Assembly (NCBI RefSeq): GCF_900112205.1
Contig: NZ_FOKW01000012.1
Span: forward strand, 1 to 64,000
From: Natronobacterium haloterrestre
GTDB taxonomy: Archaea > Halobacteriota > Halobacteria > Halobacteriales > Natrialbaceae
Reading direction: 5' to 3'
DNA: 64,000 nt
Part shown: piece after piece, positions 9,068-17,499 of the stretch
How the letters are laid out: each line of letters starts with the position of its first letter
How positions within the stretch are numbered: position 1 is the stretch's first letter
Made by a program: the position numbers and the translations under genes
Notes under the pieces: model-generated
Databases searched by the model: none
What the model saw: the letters and a program-made list of their open reading frames with translations, nothing else
Told to the model about the DNA's origin: nothing

Positions 9068-9973
9068 ATGTCATACCACGTTCTCGTGCCCGTCGACGGC
9101 TCGGATCGGGGATTCGCCGCCCTCGAGTACGCGCTCGCCTCGTTTCCGGACGCATCGATCACCGCTCTCCACGTCGACGACCCGCGTCACGACCCCGGGA
9201 CGGGCATCGGTGATTCACCGCCGGCCGAACCCCCCGATGATCGGGAGGACAGGGGGGTCCTCGAGCGCGCGGCCGACCGCGCGGACGAGTCCGAACACGA
9301 CGGCGAGTTCCGGACGGAGCAACGGGAGGGGCGACCGCACGCCGAGATCCTCTCGGTCGCGGCCGGCGACGATGACGACCGCGGCGTCGATCACGTCGTC
9401 CTCGGCAGTCACGGGACGTCGCCGATCGACCAACCGTTCCTCGGACGCGTCAGCGAGGCCGTGGTCCGACGCGCACCGGTCACGACGACGGTCGTTCCGG
9501 AGTCGACCGATGCGATCCGCGAGCGCCAGTTCCCCGGCAAGGTGTTGGTCCCGGTCGACGGCTCCGAGCAGTCGACGGCGGCCCTCGAGTACGCGCTCGC
9601 GACGTTTCCGGAAGCGCATCATACCGCATTCCACGCGCTGTCGCTGCCCGTCGATCGCTCGAGAGCGGGCGCCGAGGGGACGTACCTCGAGAAGATCCTG
9701 TCGGCTCACGAACACCGCGCCGGCGAACTCCTCGGGGCGGCGACCGACCTGGCCGACGAGTACGGGGCGACCCTCGAGACGGCGACGGCCGACGAGAAGC
9801 CGGCGGCAGCGATCGTCGACTACGCCGAGACGGACGAGTTCGATCAGATCGTCATGGGGAGTCACGGCCGCTCGCTCGCGGCGCGGTTGCTCGTGGGTTC
9901 GGTGGCCGAACGGGTCGCCCGCCGCTCGCCGCGAACGCTGACGCTCGTCAGGGGTGCGCCGTCGTCGGTGTGA
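9068..9973 (+). CDS. tandem universal stress protein (two UspA domains)
   Basis: A 301-residue cytosolic protein with two UspA folds (about residues 1-150 and 157-298), each beginning VLVPVDGS. Domain 2 has the ATP-binding pattern G-SH-G-9-GS (GSHGRSLAARLLVGS). Domain 1 reads GSHGTSPIDQPFLGR: Arg replaces the final Ser/Thr, so nucleotide binding there is probably altered. An Asp-rich insertion (DDDD) precedes the domain 1 motif. The closest relative in the window is 21539-22426, with the same architecture and the same loss in domain 1. The next gene, an aldehyde dehydrogenase, follows on the same strand. Confidence 0.9.
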   Translation: MSYHVLVPVDGSDRGFAALEYALASFPDASITALHVDDPRHDPGTGIGDSPPAEPPDDREDRGVLERAADRADESEHDGEFRTEQREGRPHAEILSVAAGDDDDRGVDHVVLGSHGTSPIDQPFLGRVSEAVVRRAPVTTTVVPESTDAIRERQFPGKVLVPVDGSEQSTAALEYALATFPEAHHTAFHALSLPVDRSRAGAEGTYLEKILSAHEHRAGELLGAATDLADEYGATLETATADEKPAAAIVDYAETDEFDQIVMGSHGRSLAARLLVGSVAERVARRSPRTLTLVRGAPSSV

Positions 9974-10042
9974 GTCGGGGGTTCCACAGCCGCCTGCCCG
10001 GCCGACCGAAATTTCATGTAGCCGCGAGTGAACGTGTACGCT

Positions 10043-11629
10043 ATGGCACAGACGACGGAGTCGACGGTCCTCGAGCGGACGGGGATCACGACCGATCTGC
10101 TCGACCGGCTGACCGCGCGTATCGAGACGGGCGACGACCGGTCGGAGATCGAGGTTCGGACGCCGGTCGCCGACGAGGCGATCGCCTCCGTGCCGGCCTG
10201 CGACCCCGCGGACGTCGCCGTCGCGGTCGAGCGAGCGCGGACCGCGCGAGCGGCGTGGGCGAACAGGCCGATCGAGGAGCGGGCAGCCGTCCTCGAGCGG
10301 TTCGGGGACCTCGTCGGGGAGTACCGCGAGGAACTGCTCGACGTGGTCCAACTCGAGACCGGCAAGGCACGCCACCACGCGCTCGAGGAGGTACTGGACG
10401 TGCCGCTGACGTGTTCCTACTACGCCGAGAACGGGCCAGCCGTCCTCGCGGACGAGGAGCGCTCGGGAGCGGTTCCGCTCGCGGCCGACGCGACGGTCAC
10501 GTACGACCCGGTCGGCGTCGTCGGTGTGATCTCCCCGTGGAACTATCCGCTGACGCTTGCGATGACCGACGCGATCCCCGCCCTGCTGGCCGGCAACGCC
10601 GTCGTCTGCAAACCCGACGAACGGACGCCGTTGATCGCGCTCGCCCTCGCCGACCTCCTCGAGAAGGCGGGACTCCCGGAAGGGGTGTTCGGGATCGTCA
10701 CCGGTGAAGGGGCGACGGCCGGGCCCGCCCTGATCGACGGGGTCGACTACGTCGCGTTCACCGGCGGCACGGAGACGGGCCGAGCGGTCGCCGAGCGGGC
10801 CGGCCGAAACCTGATCGACTGTTCCCTCGAACTCGGCGGAAAGAACCCGATGCTCGTCCTCGAGGACGCCGACGTCGAGACGGCCGCCCGCGGCGCGGTC
10901 AAGGGTGCGTTCACGAACGCGGGCCAGCTCTGTCTCGCTCCGGAACGGATCTACGTCGACGAACGCCGCTACGACGAGTTTCTCGACGCCTTCGTCGGGG
11001 CGACCCGGTCGCTCTCGGTCGGGCTCGCGTTCGAGTACGGCCCCGACGTCGGCTCGCTGATCGACGGGGACCACCTCGAGCGGGTCCGCGAACACGTCGA
11101 GGGCGCGGTCGACGACGGCGCTGCGCTGCTCTCGGGCGGCCGCGCTCGGCCCGACGTCGGGCCGTTCTGTTATGAACCGACGATCCTGACCGACGTCGAC
11201 CCCGACTCGCGGGTCGCCTGCGAGGAGACGTTCGGCCCCGTCGTCTCGGTCGTCCCCGTCGCGGACGTCGACGAGGCGGTCGAGCGGGCCAACGACACGT
11301 CGTACGGACTCAATGCCAGCGTCTGGACGGGGGACCGCGATCGCGGCCGGGCGGTCGCCCGCCGGATCGACTGCGGCACCGTCTGCGTCAACGACCCGTA
11401 CACGGTCGGCTGGGCGGCCGTCGACGCCCCGATGGGCGGGTTCGGCGACTCCGGGCTCGGCCGCCGACACGGCCCCGAAGGTCTCCGCCGCTACGTCGAT
11501 GCCCGAACGATCGCGACCTCGCGGATCGGCCCGCTCGACGCGCCGCCGGGGATCGATCCCGGCTGGTTCGCCCGGATCATGTCCGGACTGACGGCGGTCC
11601 GGCGGCGGCTGACGAGGTGGGTGCCGTGA
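10043..11629 (+). CDS. aldehyde dehydrogenase, succinate-semialdehyde dehydrogenase-like
   Basis: A 528-residue NAD(P)-dependent aldehyde dehydrogenase oxidising an aldehyde to its acid. SPWNYPL in the cofactor domain, FTGGTETGRAV, the catalytic Glu in LELGGKNPM and the nucleophilic Cys in NAGQLCLAPERI are all present. The C-terminal extension after the last ALDH motif (about 45 residues, ending in a basic segment) is longer than in short-chain members. ATG 10043 is preferred over GTG 10028. It overlaps the next gene by 4-13 bp, so the two are almost certainly co-transcribed and translationally coupled. The substrate is uncertain; the pairing with an acyl-reductase-like SDR hints at longer-chain aldehydes. 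Confidence 0.87.
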   Translation: MAQTTESTVLERTGITTDLLDRLTARIETGDDRSEIEVRTPVADEAIASVPACDPADVAVAVERARTARAAWANRPIEERAAVLERFGDLVGEYREELLDVVQLETGKARHHALEEVLDVPLTCSYYAENGPAVLADEERSGAVPLAADATVTYDPVGVVGVISPWNYPLTLAMTDAIPALLAGNAVVCKPDERTPLIALALADLLEKAGLPEGVFGIVTGEGATAGPALIDGVDYVAFTGGTETGRAVAERAGRNLIDCSLELGGKNPMLVLEDADVETAARGAVKGAFTNAGQLCLAPERIYVDERRYDEFLDAFVGATRSLSVGLAFEYGPDVGSLIDGDHLERVREHVEGAVDDGAALLSGGRARPDVGPFCYEPTILTDVDPDSRVACEETFGPVVSVVPVADVDEAVERANDTSYGLNASVWTGDRDRGRAVARRIDCGTVCVNDPYTVGWAAVDAPMGGFGDSGLGRRHGPEGLRRYVDARTIATSRIGPLDAPPGIDPGWFARIMSGLTAVRRRLTRWVP

Positions 11630-12726
11630 CCGTGACCGGGACCGATGCAGCCGACGCCGAGGTGTTTCTCACCGGCTTCCCCGGGTTCCTGGGGTCGGCC
11701 CTGCTCGAGCGCCTGTTGGCCCGCGGGGACGGGCCGGTCGCCTGCCTGGTCCAGCCCCGATACCTCGAGACCGCACGCCGGCGGGCCCGGGAGATCGCCG
11801 ACGGGCTCGAGCGGGACGCCGGGATCGCGCTCCTCGAGGGCGATATCACCGAGCCGGACCTGGGACTGGACGACACGGCGGCGCTCGCGGACGTCGGCGA
11901 GGTCTACCACCTCGCAGCCGTCTACGACCTCGGGGTCGACCGCGACCTGGCGGAGGCGGTCAACGTCAGGGGAACCGAACACGTCCTCGAGTTCGTCGAG
12001 GAACGCGGCGCTCGCCTCCACTACGTGAGCACCTGCTACGTCAGCGGTCGCTACGACGGCGTCTTCACCGAGGACCACCTGCGGGAGGGCCAGTCGTTCA
12101 ACAACCACTACGAGGAGACCAAGTACCGCGCCGAGGTCGCGGTGCAGGAACGGATGGCCGACGGACTGCCCGCGACGATCTACCGCCCCGCGATCGTCGT
12201 CGGGGACAGCCGGACCGGCGAGACCGACAAATACGACGGTCCGTACTACTTGCTGCGGTTGTTGCTCGCCCAGCCGTCGTGGCTCTCGGTGACGTTCGCG
12301 CCGCCGGGCGCGGACGGGGCCGAACTCAACGTCGTCCCGCGCGACTTCGTCGTCGACGCCATCGCCTCTCTCAGCGACCGCGAAGAGTCCGTCGGCGAGG
12401 TCTATCAGCTGTGTGACCCCGCGCCGCTTCCCGTGTCGCGGTTCGTGGACGTGCTCGCCGACGCGGCCGGCCATCGCACCGTCGGCGTGCCGACGACGAA
12501 GTCACTCGCACGGTCGGTGACCGAACGCCTCGAGGCCCGGTTCGGCGTCGACCTCGAGCCGGCGACCCTCGACTACCTCGACCACCCGACGCGGTACGCC
12601 TGCCCGGCGACCCGTCGGGCGCTCGCGGGCAGCGGGATCGAGGTACCTCCCTTCGAGTCCTACGCGGACCGGCTGGTCGACTACGTGCGCCGGAACCCGG
12701 ACGTACGCGACGACGCGATGGTCTGA
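11617..12726 (+). CDS. extended SDR, NAD-binding_4 / thioester-reductase-like
   Basis: A 369-residue extended short-chain dehydrogenase/reductase. The nucleotide-binding turn TGFPGFLGS is at about residues 19-27. An Asp-rich substrate-side segment follows (EGDITEPDLGL), then STCYVSGRYDGVF, and the active-site pair lies in YEETK near residue 171. The family includes fatty acyl-CoA reductases and the thioester-reductase domains of carboxylate reductases. GTG 11617 gives the longest form. GTG 11626 overlaps the upstream stop as GTGA and is equally likely as start. Together with the ALDH, it could interconvert acyl thioester, aldehyde and acid; that is inference. Confidence 0.75.
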   Translation: MGAVTVTGTDAADAEVFLTGFPGFLGSALLERLLARGDGPVACLVQPRYLETARRRAREIADGLERDAGIALLEGDITEPDLGLDDTAALADVGEVYHLAAVYDLGVDRDLAEAVNVRGTEHVLEFVEERGARLHYVSTCYVSGRYDGVFTEDHLREGQSFNNHYEETKYRAEVAVQERMADGLPATIYRPAIVVGDSRTGETDKYDGPYYLLRLLLAQPSWLSVTFAPPGADGAELNVVPRDFVVDAIASLSDREESVGEVYQLCDPAPLPVSRFVDVLADAAGHRTVGVPTTKSLARSVTERLEARFGVDLEPATLDYLDHPTRYACPATRRALAGSGIEVPPFESYADRLVDYVRRNPDVRDDAMV

Positions 12727-12751
12727 CCGCGTCGGCTACGACTCGCGTCGG

Positions 12752-14197
12752 CTACGACTCGTGGGGCCACGTCGTGATCGCCCCGTAATCCCCGGGGACG
12801 ACAGGCCCGTCGAGTAACGGATCGTCCGTCGCCGTCATCCACTCGTGGAGCTGGCGAGCGAGGTCCTCGCGGACGTCCTGGTACCGGGGTTCGAAGACGA
12901 CGTTCTCGTCCTCCTGGGGGCTCTCCTCGAGGTCGTACAGTTCCTCGTACGGACGTGGCGGGACGGCGTCGCTCTCCCGGACGGCCCGGCCGGCTTCGCT
13001 CGCGAAGACGTCCTTGGTGAGGTACACTTCCGGGAGGTGCCAGAAGCTCCGAATGTACTTGTACTGCTCCGTCCGGATCGCTCGGACCGGGTTGTACATG
13101 TCGTGCCAGGTCATCCCGGCGAACACCCGTTCGCGGGGCTCGTACTCGTCGTCGGTCAGCAGCGACAGGAAGCTTCGTCCGTTCAGCCCGTCGGGGGGCT
13201 CGAGGTCGTCCACGACGGTGCCGTCCCTTTTCGCGTCCCCGTCCCCGTCCCCGTTCCCGTCTCCGTCTCCATCTCCGTCGTTACCGCCGTCACCGCCGTC
13301 CCACGCGACGAGTTCGAGCAGCGTCGGTAACACGTCGACGTTGCTCACCAGTTCGTCGTACCGCGTCCCGTCGTCCGCCACGCCGGGATATCGGAGCAAC
13401 AGCGCCGCCTCGATCCCCGGATCGTAGCAACTGCCCTTCGCCCGCGGAAAGGCGATCCCGTGTTCCGTCGTGAAGACGACCAGGGTCTCCTCCTCGAGAC
13501 CGGTCTCGGCCAGCGCATCGAGGATCGAGCCGACGGCGTCGTCGACGGCCCGGACCATGCCGTGCATCTCCGCCAGGTCCTGCCGGACGCCGCGCCGATC
13601 GGGGAGATAGGTCAGGGGTCGAACCCCGTCGGGGTCGTCCGTCTCGTAGTAGTCGCTGTCGAAGCCGAACCGGCCGTTCTCCTCCTCGACGCGGTGGAGT
13701 TCGAAGAAGCCGACGGCGGCGAAGAAGGGCGCGTCGAACGCGGCTTTCTCGAGGAAGCCGGAAACCACCGAGGCGACGTTTCGCGCCCGGTTGGCCTGGT
13801 GGACATCCGGCGAGACACCCGGGTAGAGGTTCCCCTCCGAGTGGACGTACTCGTACTCGAGGCGGTCGGTGTCCTGGGTAATGTGCTGGAGCCCGAACAG
13901 GTGGGTCTCGTAGCCGAGGTCGTCGAGGTAGTGCGGGAGGATCCGTTCGCCGTCGTCGAGTTCCCAGTCGCCGTGGGCCAGCCCCATCAGGCCGTTGACG
14001 TGGGGATGCCGGCCGGTCATGAAACTGCCGCGGCTGGGCGAACACTGCGGGGCCGTCACGAAGTGGTTCTCGAAGAGGGCACCGCGCTCGGCGAACTCGT
14101 CGAGCCGGGGCGTTTCGACGTCAGCCCCGTAACAACCGAGGTACCGACCCAGATCGTGGCAGGTGATCAGCAGGACGTTCGGTCGATCGGCGGGCAT
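12752..14197 (-). CDS. Cys-type sulfatase with an internal Asp/Gly repeat
   Basis: A 481-residue member of the alkaline phosphatase/sulfatase superfamily, hydrolysing a sulfate ester. The N-terminal metal site is in LLITCHDLGRYLGCYG. The formylglycine signature C-x-P-S-R (CSPSR, Cys52) is intact, so a maturation enzyme would be needed. TGRHPHVNGL and the C-terminal metal motif TTEHGIAFPRAKG are also present. No signal peptide is seen, so it is probably cytosolic. Residues about 300-330 are an Asp/Gly/Asn run encoded by hexamer repeats at 13205-13300, absent from typical family members. ATG 14197 is chosen over GTG 14212. It converges on the SDR gene. Confidence 0.85.
   Translation of the reverse strand: MPADRPNVLLITCHDLGRYLGCYGADVETPRLDEFAERGALFENHFVTAPQCSPSRGSFMTGRHPHVNGLMGLAHGDWELDDGERILPHYLDDLGYETHLFGLQHITQDTDRLEYEYVHSEGNLYPGVSPDVHQANRARNVASVVSGFLEKAAFDAPFFAAVGFFELHRVEEENGRFGFDSDYYETDDPDGVRPLTYLPDRRGVRQDLAEMHGMVRAVDDAVGSILDALAETGLEEETLVVFTTEHGIAFPRAKGSCYDPGIEAALLLRYPGVADDGTRYDELVSNVDVLPTLLELVAWDGGDGGNDGDGDGDGNGDGDGDAKRDGTVVDDLEPPDGLNGRSFLSLLTDDEYEPRERVFAGMTWHDMYNPVRAIRTEQYKYIRSFWHLPEVYLTKDVFASEAGRAVRESDAVPPRPYEELYDLEESPQEDENVVFEPRYQDVREDLARQLHEWMTATDDPLLDGPVVPGDYGAITTWPHES
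13205..13300. repeat. hexamer microsatellite inside the sulfatase gene
   Basis: About a dozen degenerate copies of a GTCCCC/GTCTCC hexamer encode a Gly-Asp-rich stretch on the minus strand. The repeat keeps the frame, so length changes of six bases would alter only the number of Asp-Gly pairs. Confidence 0.7.
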
Positions 14198-14300
14198 GGC
14201 GAGGGATACCACGATATCCCGAATAACTGTTGGGCGGCGAGGGGCCGGGCACGGACACCCGGCGACCCGGTTTTTTGTCCGCGGTCGACGAACGAGGGGT

Positions 14301-14732
14301 ATGGACGTACTGGTCCCGATCGACGATTCCGATCCCGCCCGGAAGGCGGTCGCCCACGCGGTCGAATCGAACCCGGTCGACGATACCGATCTTCACCTGC
14401 TACACGTCGTCGATCTCACCACGGCGATGTACGGCGAAGAATCCCTCTACGCGTACGATTCGTTGATCGAGACGAGGCGAGAGGCCGCCGAGCGACTGTT
14501 CGACGAGGCCGTCGACATCGCGGCCGAGGCCGGCCACGACCCTGACGACGTCACCCGGGAGACCGTCGTCGGCCGCCCGGCCCGAGAGATCGTCGAGTAC
14601 GCGGCGGAACACGACGTCGACGCCGTCGTGATCGGGAGCCACGGCCGCAAGGGCGCGTCGCGGATCCTGCTGGGCAGCGTCGCCGAACAGGTCGTCCGGC
14701 GTGCCCCCGTCCCGGTCACCGTCGTCCGATAA
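14301..14732 (+). CDS. universal stress protein, single UspA domain
   Basis: A 143-residue UspA protein starting MDVLVPIDDSDPA, with ATP-binding motif GSHGRKGASRILLGS near the C-terminus and the usual final strand APVPVTVVR. A T-rich box at about 14270-14277 lies roughly 25-30 nt upstream, compatible with a leaderless transcript. It belongs to a subgroup in this window sharing the IDDSDPA start (also 31929 and 38296). It is divergent from the sulfatase and followed after 68 bp by another Usp. Confidence 0.92.
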   Translation: MDVLVPIDDSDPARKAVAHAVESNPVDDTDLHLLHVVDLTTAMYGEESLYAYDSLIETRREAAERLFDEAVDIAAEAGHDPDDVTRETVVGRPAREIVEYAAEHDVDAVVIGSHGRKGASRILLGSVAEQVVRRAPVPVTVVR

Positions 14733-14800
14733 GATCGACTCGAGGGCGCTGTCGCCACCCCCGCATACTATTTTGCCCCTCCGCGAGGTACGGGTCCCCG

Positions 14801-15262
14801 ATGTCCCGGAAGATACTCGTCCCAGTCGATGGCTCGCCGCTGTCCAGGCAGGCCCTCGAACACTCCCTCGAGGAGTTCGAGGACGCCACCGTGGTCGCGC
14901 TCCACGTACTGGACCCGTCCGAACCCGGATACAGCACGCCGACGCCGGTCGACGTCAGAACCGAGCCGCCGCAGGGGTCCGAAGAGTGGTACGAACGGGC
15001 CCACGAGGAGGAGGAATCGGTCTTCGAGGAGGTACGGGAGATAGCGGCCGAATACGACGCCGAAGTGACGACCGAAAGCACCACCGGCGAACCCAGCCGC
15101 GAGATCGTCGACTACGCCGAGGAGAACGACGTCGACCACGTCGTGATCGGCAGTCACGGGCGTACCGGGCCGACGCGGCTGCTGCTGGGCAGCGTCGCCG
15201 AGGTCGTCGTCCGACGCGCGCCCGTGTCCGTCACCGTCGTTCGAGACGTGGAGGCGCTCTGA
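14801..15262 (+). CDS. universal stress protein, single UspA domain
   Basis: A 153-residue UspA protein (ILVPVDGSPLSRQAL) with an intact nucleotide motif GSHGRTGPTRLLLGS. A longer variable loop of about 20 residues (PTPVDVRTEPPQGSEEWYERAH) precedes the third helix. Its closest relative here is 33971-34423, which shares the PVDGSPLS start and the EEWYE/DEWYG loop. A TATA-like CTATTTTG at about 14767-14774 lies 27-34 nt before the ATG, suggesting its own promoter. Confidence 0.92.
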   Translation: MSRKILVPVDGSPLSRQALEHSLEEFEDATVVALHVLDPSEPGYSTPTPVDVRTEPPQGSEEWYERAHEEEESVFEEVREIAAEYDAEVTTESTTGEPSREIVDYAEENDVDHVVIGSHGRTGPTRLLLGSVAEVVVRRAPVSVTVVRDVEAL

Positions 15263-15336
15263 CCGCCGTTTCCGGCGGCCGGACGGTACACCGGCCCGAG
15301 CCAGATCAACGGGAACGGGCGACTGCGTCGCGCCGC

Positions 15337-15819
15337 TTACCGCACGACGGTGACCGGAACCTCGACCCGCCTGACGACGACCTCCGCGGTACTGCCGAGC
15401 CGCAGGTCCGTCGCAGTCCCCCGGTTGCTTCCACCGCGGCTCCCCATCACGACCTGGTCGACCTCGGCGTCCTCGACGTAGCCGACGATCGTCTGTGGCG
15501 GAGCGCCGACCGCGGTGGCCGTCTCGATTTCGGCGTCCTCGGGGTCGACGTCGACGGCCTCGAGGGCCTCCGCGAAGAGTTCAGACGCCGCTTCCCGCTT
15601 GTTCTCGTGCCAGGTTTCGGTCAGCGGAGTCAGTCCATCCTCGTCCTCGTCCCCGTCCTCGTCTTCGTCTTCGTCTTCGTCGTCGGCCCGTTCGAACGGG
15701 TCGATCGCGTGAAAGAGGACGATCCGTCCGTCCGGAAAGGTCTCGAGAGCGTACTCCAGCGCCGACTGTGCGTGCCCGGACCCGTCGTGGGGGACCAGAA
15801 TCGAAGTCGATCGTGACAT
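15337..15819 (-). CDS. universal stress protein with an acidic Asp-Glu repeat loop
   Basis: A 160-residue UspA protein starting MSRSTSILVPHDGS. Residues about 43-60 are a DEDEDEDEDGDEDEDG run in the loop after the second strand, encoded by trinucleotide repeats at 15640-15690. The nucleotide motif is irregular (GSRGGSNRG, then LRLGST, twelve residues between Gly and GS instead of nine). ATG 15819 is preferred to an upstream in-frame ATG because the conserved fold starts there. It converges on the Usp gene at 14801. Confidence 0.9.
   Translation of the reverse strand: MSRSTSILVPHDGSGHAQSALEYALETFPDGRIVLFHAIDPFERADDEDEDEDEDGDEDEDGLTPLTETWHENKREAASELFAEALEAVDVDPEDAEIETATAVGAPPQTIVGYVEDAEVDQVVMGSRGGSNRGTATDLRLGSTAEVVVRRVEVPVTVVR
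15640..15690. repeat. trinucleotide repeat coding an Asp/Glu run in a Usp gene
   Basis: CGTCCTCGTC and CGTCTTCGTCTT units repeat in phase with the reading frame and encode alternating Asp and Glu on the minus strand. Slippage would lengthen or shorten the acidic loop without breaking the gene. Confidence 0.65.
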
Positions 15820-16137
15820 CGGTATCGGAGTGGTGATCGAACCCATGCGGGGAACGGTAGTAAACCTACGCCCGGCCTCTCACCCGAAGACGGCGCGGCC
15901 ACGACGAGCACGGGGATCGGCGAGGGCCGGAGGGCGGTCGGTAACGCTCCGAGCAGCCGCCGGCTCGCTCGCTCGAGTGCCTCGCCCGCGGCCGGGCTAC
16001 CGGCGGTCGGGACGGGGAGCGAGTCGAGCGACTCGAGGTCGAGGTCGTGAACGGGACCGGGACCGGGACCGGGTTCGGGTTCGGGTTCCGGGTTCCGGGT
16101 TCCGCGTTCGTCCGTTCCGGTCGGCCTCGCGCCGGCG
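15820..16137. other. 318 bp spacer between two minus-strand Usp genes, with G-tract array
   Basis: No gene is supported. The spacer is GC-rich and contains the G-tract repeat described at 16053-16099, which starts 39 bp beyond the stop codon of the upstream Usp gene (16138-16560). The rest shows only Arg-rich shadow frames. Confidence 0.5.
16053..16099 (+). repeat. eight-tract G-rich hexamer array (G-quadruplex candidate)
   Basis: Eight GGG tracts, at 16053, 16059, 16065, 16071, 16077, 16083, 16090 and 16097, are separated by 3-4 nt loops (ACC, then TTC, then TTCC). This meets the usual quadruplex pattern twice over. The G-rich strand is the template strand for the flanking minus-strand Usp genes, so a quadruplex would lie in the path of RNA polymerase between them. 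Function is inference. Confidence 0.6.
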
Positions 16138-16560
16138 TCACCGGACGACCGCGACCGGAATCGGCGAGCGGCGGACGACCGTCTCGGCGACGCTGCCCAG
16201 CAGGACCCGCGAGACGCCCTCGCGGCCGTGACTCCCGATGACGATCGTGTCGGCCCCGTGGTCTTCCGCGAACTCGACGATCTCGCGGTCGGGTTCCCCT
16301 GTCGCGACTTCGGTCTCGATTTCGCGGTCGTGTTCGGCGGCCCGCTGGGCGGCCTCGTCGAGGATCGTCTGCCCTCGGTCCTGGGCCTCGTCGTCGGGCG
16401 TTACCTCCGTGGTATCGTCGAACGCGCCCCAGTAGCCTTCGGGGGCCGGAACGACGTACAGGGCGGTGACGTCCGCGTCCGGGAACTTCTCGAAGGCGTA
16501 CTCGAGGGCGTCTTTCGACGGCGCCGATCCATCGTACGGGACGAGGATGCTATCGCTCAT
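16138..16560 (-). CDS. universal stress protein, single UspA domain
   Basis: A 140-residue UspA protein (MSDSILVPYDGSAPSKDAL) with a canonical nucleotide motif GSHGREGVSRVLLGS and the terminal strand SPIPVAVVR. The loop after strand 2 carries PAPEGYWGAFDDTTEV. It lies 156 bp downstream of the PhaB-like gene on the same strand. It may share a transcript with that gene or use the AT-rich stretch around 16585. Confidence 0.92.
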   Translation of the reverse strand: MSDSILVPYDGSAPSKDALEYAFEKFPDADVTALYVVPAPEGYWGAFDDTTEVTPDDEAQDRGQTILDEAAQRAAEHDREIETEVATGEPDREIVEFAEDHGADTIVIGSHGREGVSRVLLGSVAETVVRRSPIPVAVVR

Positions 16561-16716
16561 GGTCGGCGATACGTTCGCATCCGATATAATACGTCGTCCC
16601 GACTCCCGCGGGCCGAGGGAAACCCGAACGGCTTTCGGTCCGTTCCGGGGTGCTCGGCGCCGAAAACGGCAGTCCGGTGAGGGGAATGAGGATGGGGACG
16701 ACCCCGGTGAGTTCCG

Positions 16717-17499
16717 CTACCACTCCATTCCGCCGTTGATCCCGATGACCTGACCCGTCATGTAGTCGGCGTAATCCGTCGCGAGGAACCGCACCATCCC
16801 GACGATGTCCGTCGTATCGGCGAACCGGTTCAGCGGGATGTCGTCCCGGATCTGCTCCCGGATCCGCTCGGGAACTTTCTCGAGCATGTCCGTCTCGGTG
16901 AACCCGGGCGCGACGCAGTTGGCCGTCGACCCGTGTCTCGCCAGTTCCAGCGCGATCGTTCGGGTGAACGCGATCAGTCCGCCCTTCGAGGTCGCGTAGT
17001 TGGCCTGCCCGTAGTTGCCCTGCTGACCGACGACGCTCGAGATGTTGATGAGCCGTCCCCTGTCGGCGTCCTTGATGTCGTCGTAGAACGCCTTCGTGCA
17101 GTTGAACGTCCCGTTGAGGTTGACCTCCATGACCGTCGTCCAGTCCTCGTAGGTCATGTTCTCGAACTTCCGATCGATCGTGATCCCCGCGTTGTTGACC
17201 AGGACGTCGACCTGCCCGACCTCCTCGTGGACCCGTTCGACCATCTCGGAGACGTCGTCCGGATCCGAGACGTCGGCACCCACCGCGATCGCCGTCTCGT
17301 CGTTCTCCCGGATCCGCTCGGTCACCTCCCTGGCTTTCTCGTCGGAACTGCGGTAGTTCACGACCACGTCGGCCCCACACCTGGCGAACTCGAGTGCGAT
17401 GTCACGACCGATCCCGCGCGAGGACCCGGTTACCAGACAGGTCTGGTCGGCGAGCGGGCGTCGATCCAGCGGTTCCAGCCGATGAACGGATTCTGACAT
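16717..17499 (-). CDS. phaB: PhaB/FabG-type SDR (acetoacetyl-CoA reductase candidate)
   Basis: A 260-residue classical SDR reducing a 3-ketoacyl thioester with NADPH. The cofactor motif TGSSRGIG is at about residues 24-31, NNAG at about 107-110, then the Ser of NISSVVGQQGNYG and the catalytic YATSK. The C-terminal INGGMEW matches acetoacetyl-CoA reductases closely. In haloarchaea such enzymes supply 3-hydroxybutyryl-CoA for polyhydroxyalkanoate; FabG-like use is possible since archaea lack normal fatty acid synthesis. A TATA-like TTGTTAAC lies about 25-30 nt upstream. PHA synthase genes are not in the window. Its place between a Usp and a P-type ATPase suggests a stress or reducing-power role. 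Confidence 0.8.
   Translation of the reverse strand: MSESVHRLEPLDRRPLADQTCLVTGSSRGIGRDIALEFARCGADVVVNYRSSDEKAREVTERIRENDETAIAVGADVSDPDDVSEMVERVHEEVGQVDVLVNNAGITIDRKFENMTYEDWTTVMEVNLNGTFNCTKAFYDDIKDADRGRLINISSVVGQQGNYGQANYATSKGGLIAFTRTIALELARHGSTANCVAPGFTETDMLEKVPERIREQIRDDIPLNRFADTTDIVGMVRFLATDYADYMTGQVIGINGGMEW

Noticed and set aside
9215-11470. 751-codon open frame opposite the aldehyde dehydrogenase and part of the Usp gene
   Set aside because: It spans two clear genes antisense, has an Arg/Asp-rich nonsense composition and no domain.
13205-13300. Repeat array as a CRISPR
   Set aside because: Units are six bases without unique spacers and they keep the sulfatase frame.
16053-16099. G-tract array as telomere-like or CRISPR repeat
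   Set aside because: It is a short degenerate hexamer array inside the chromosome with no spacers.
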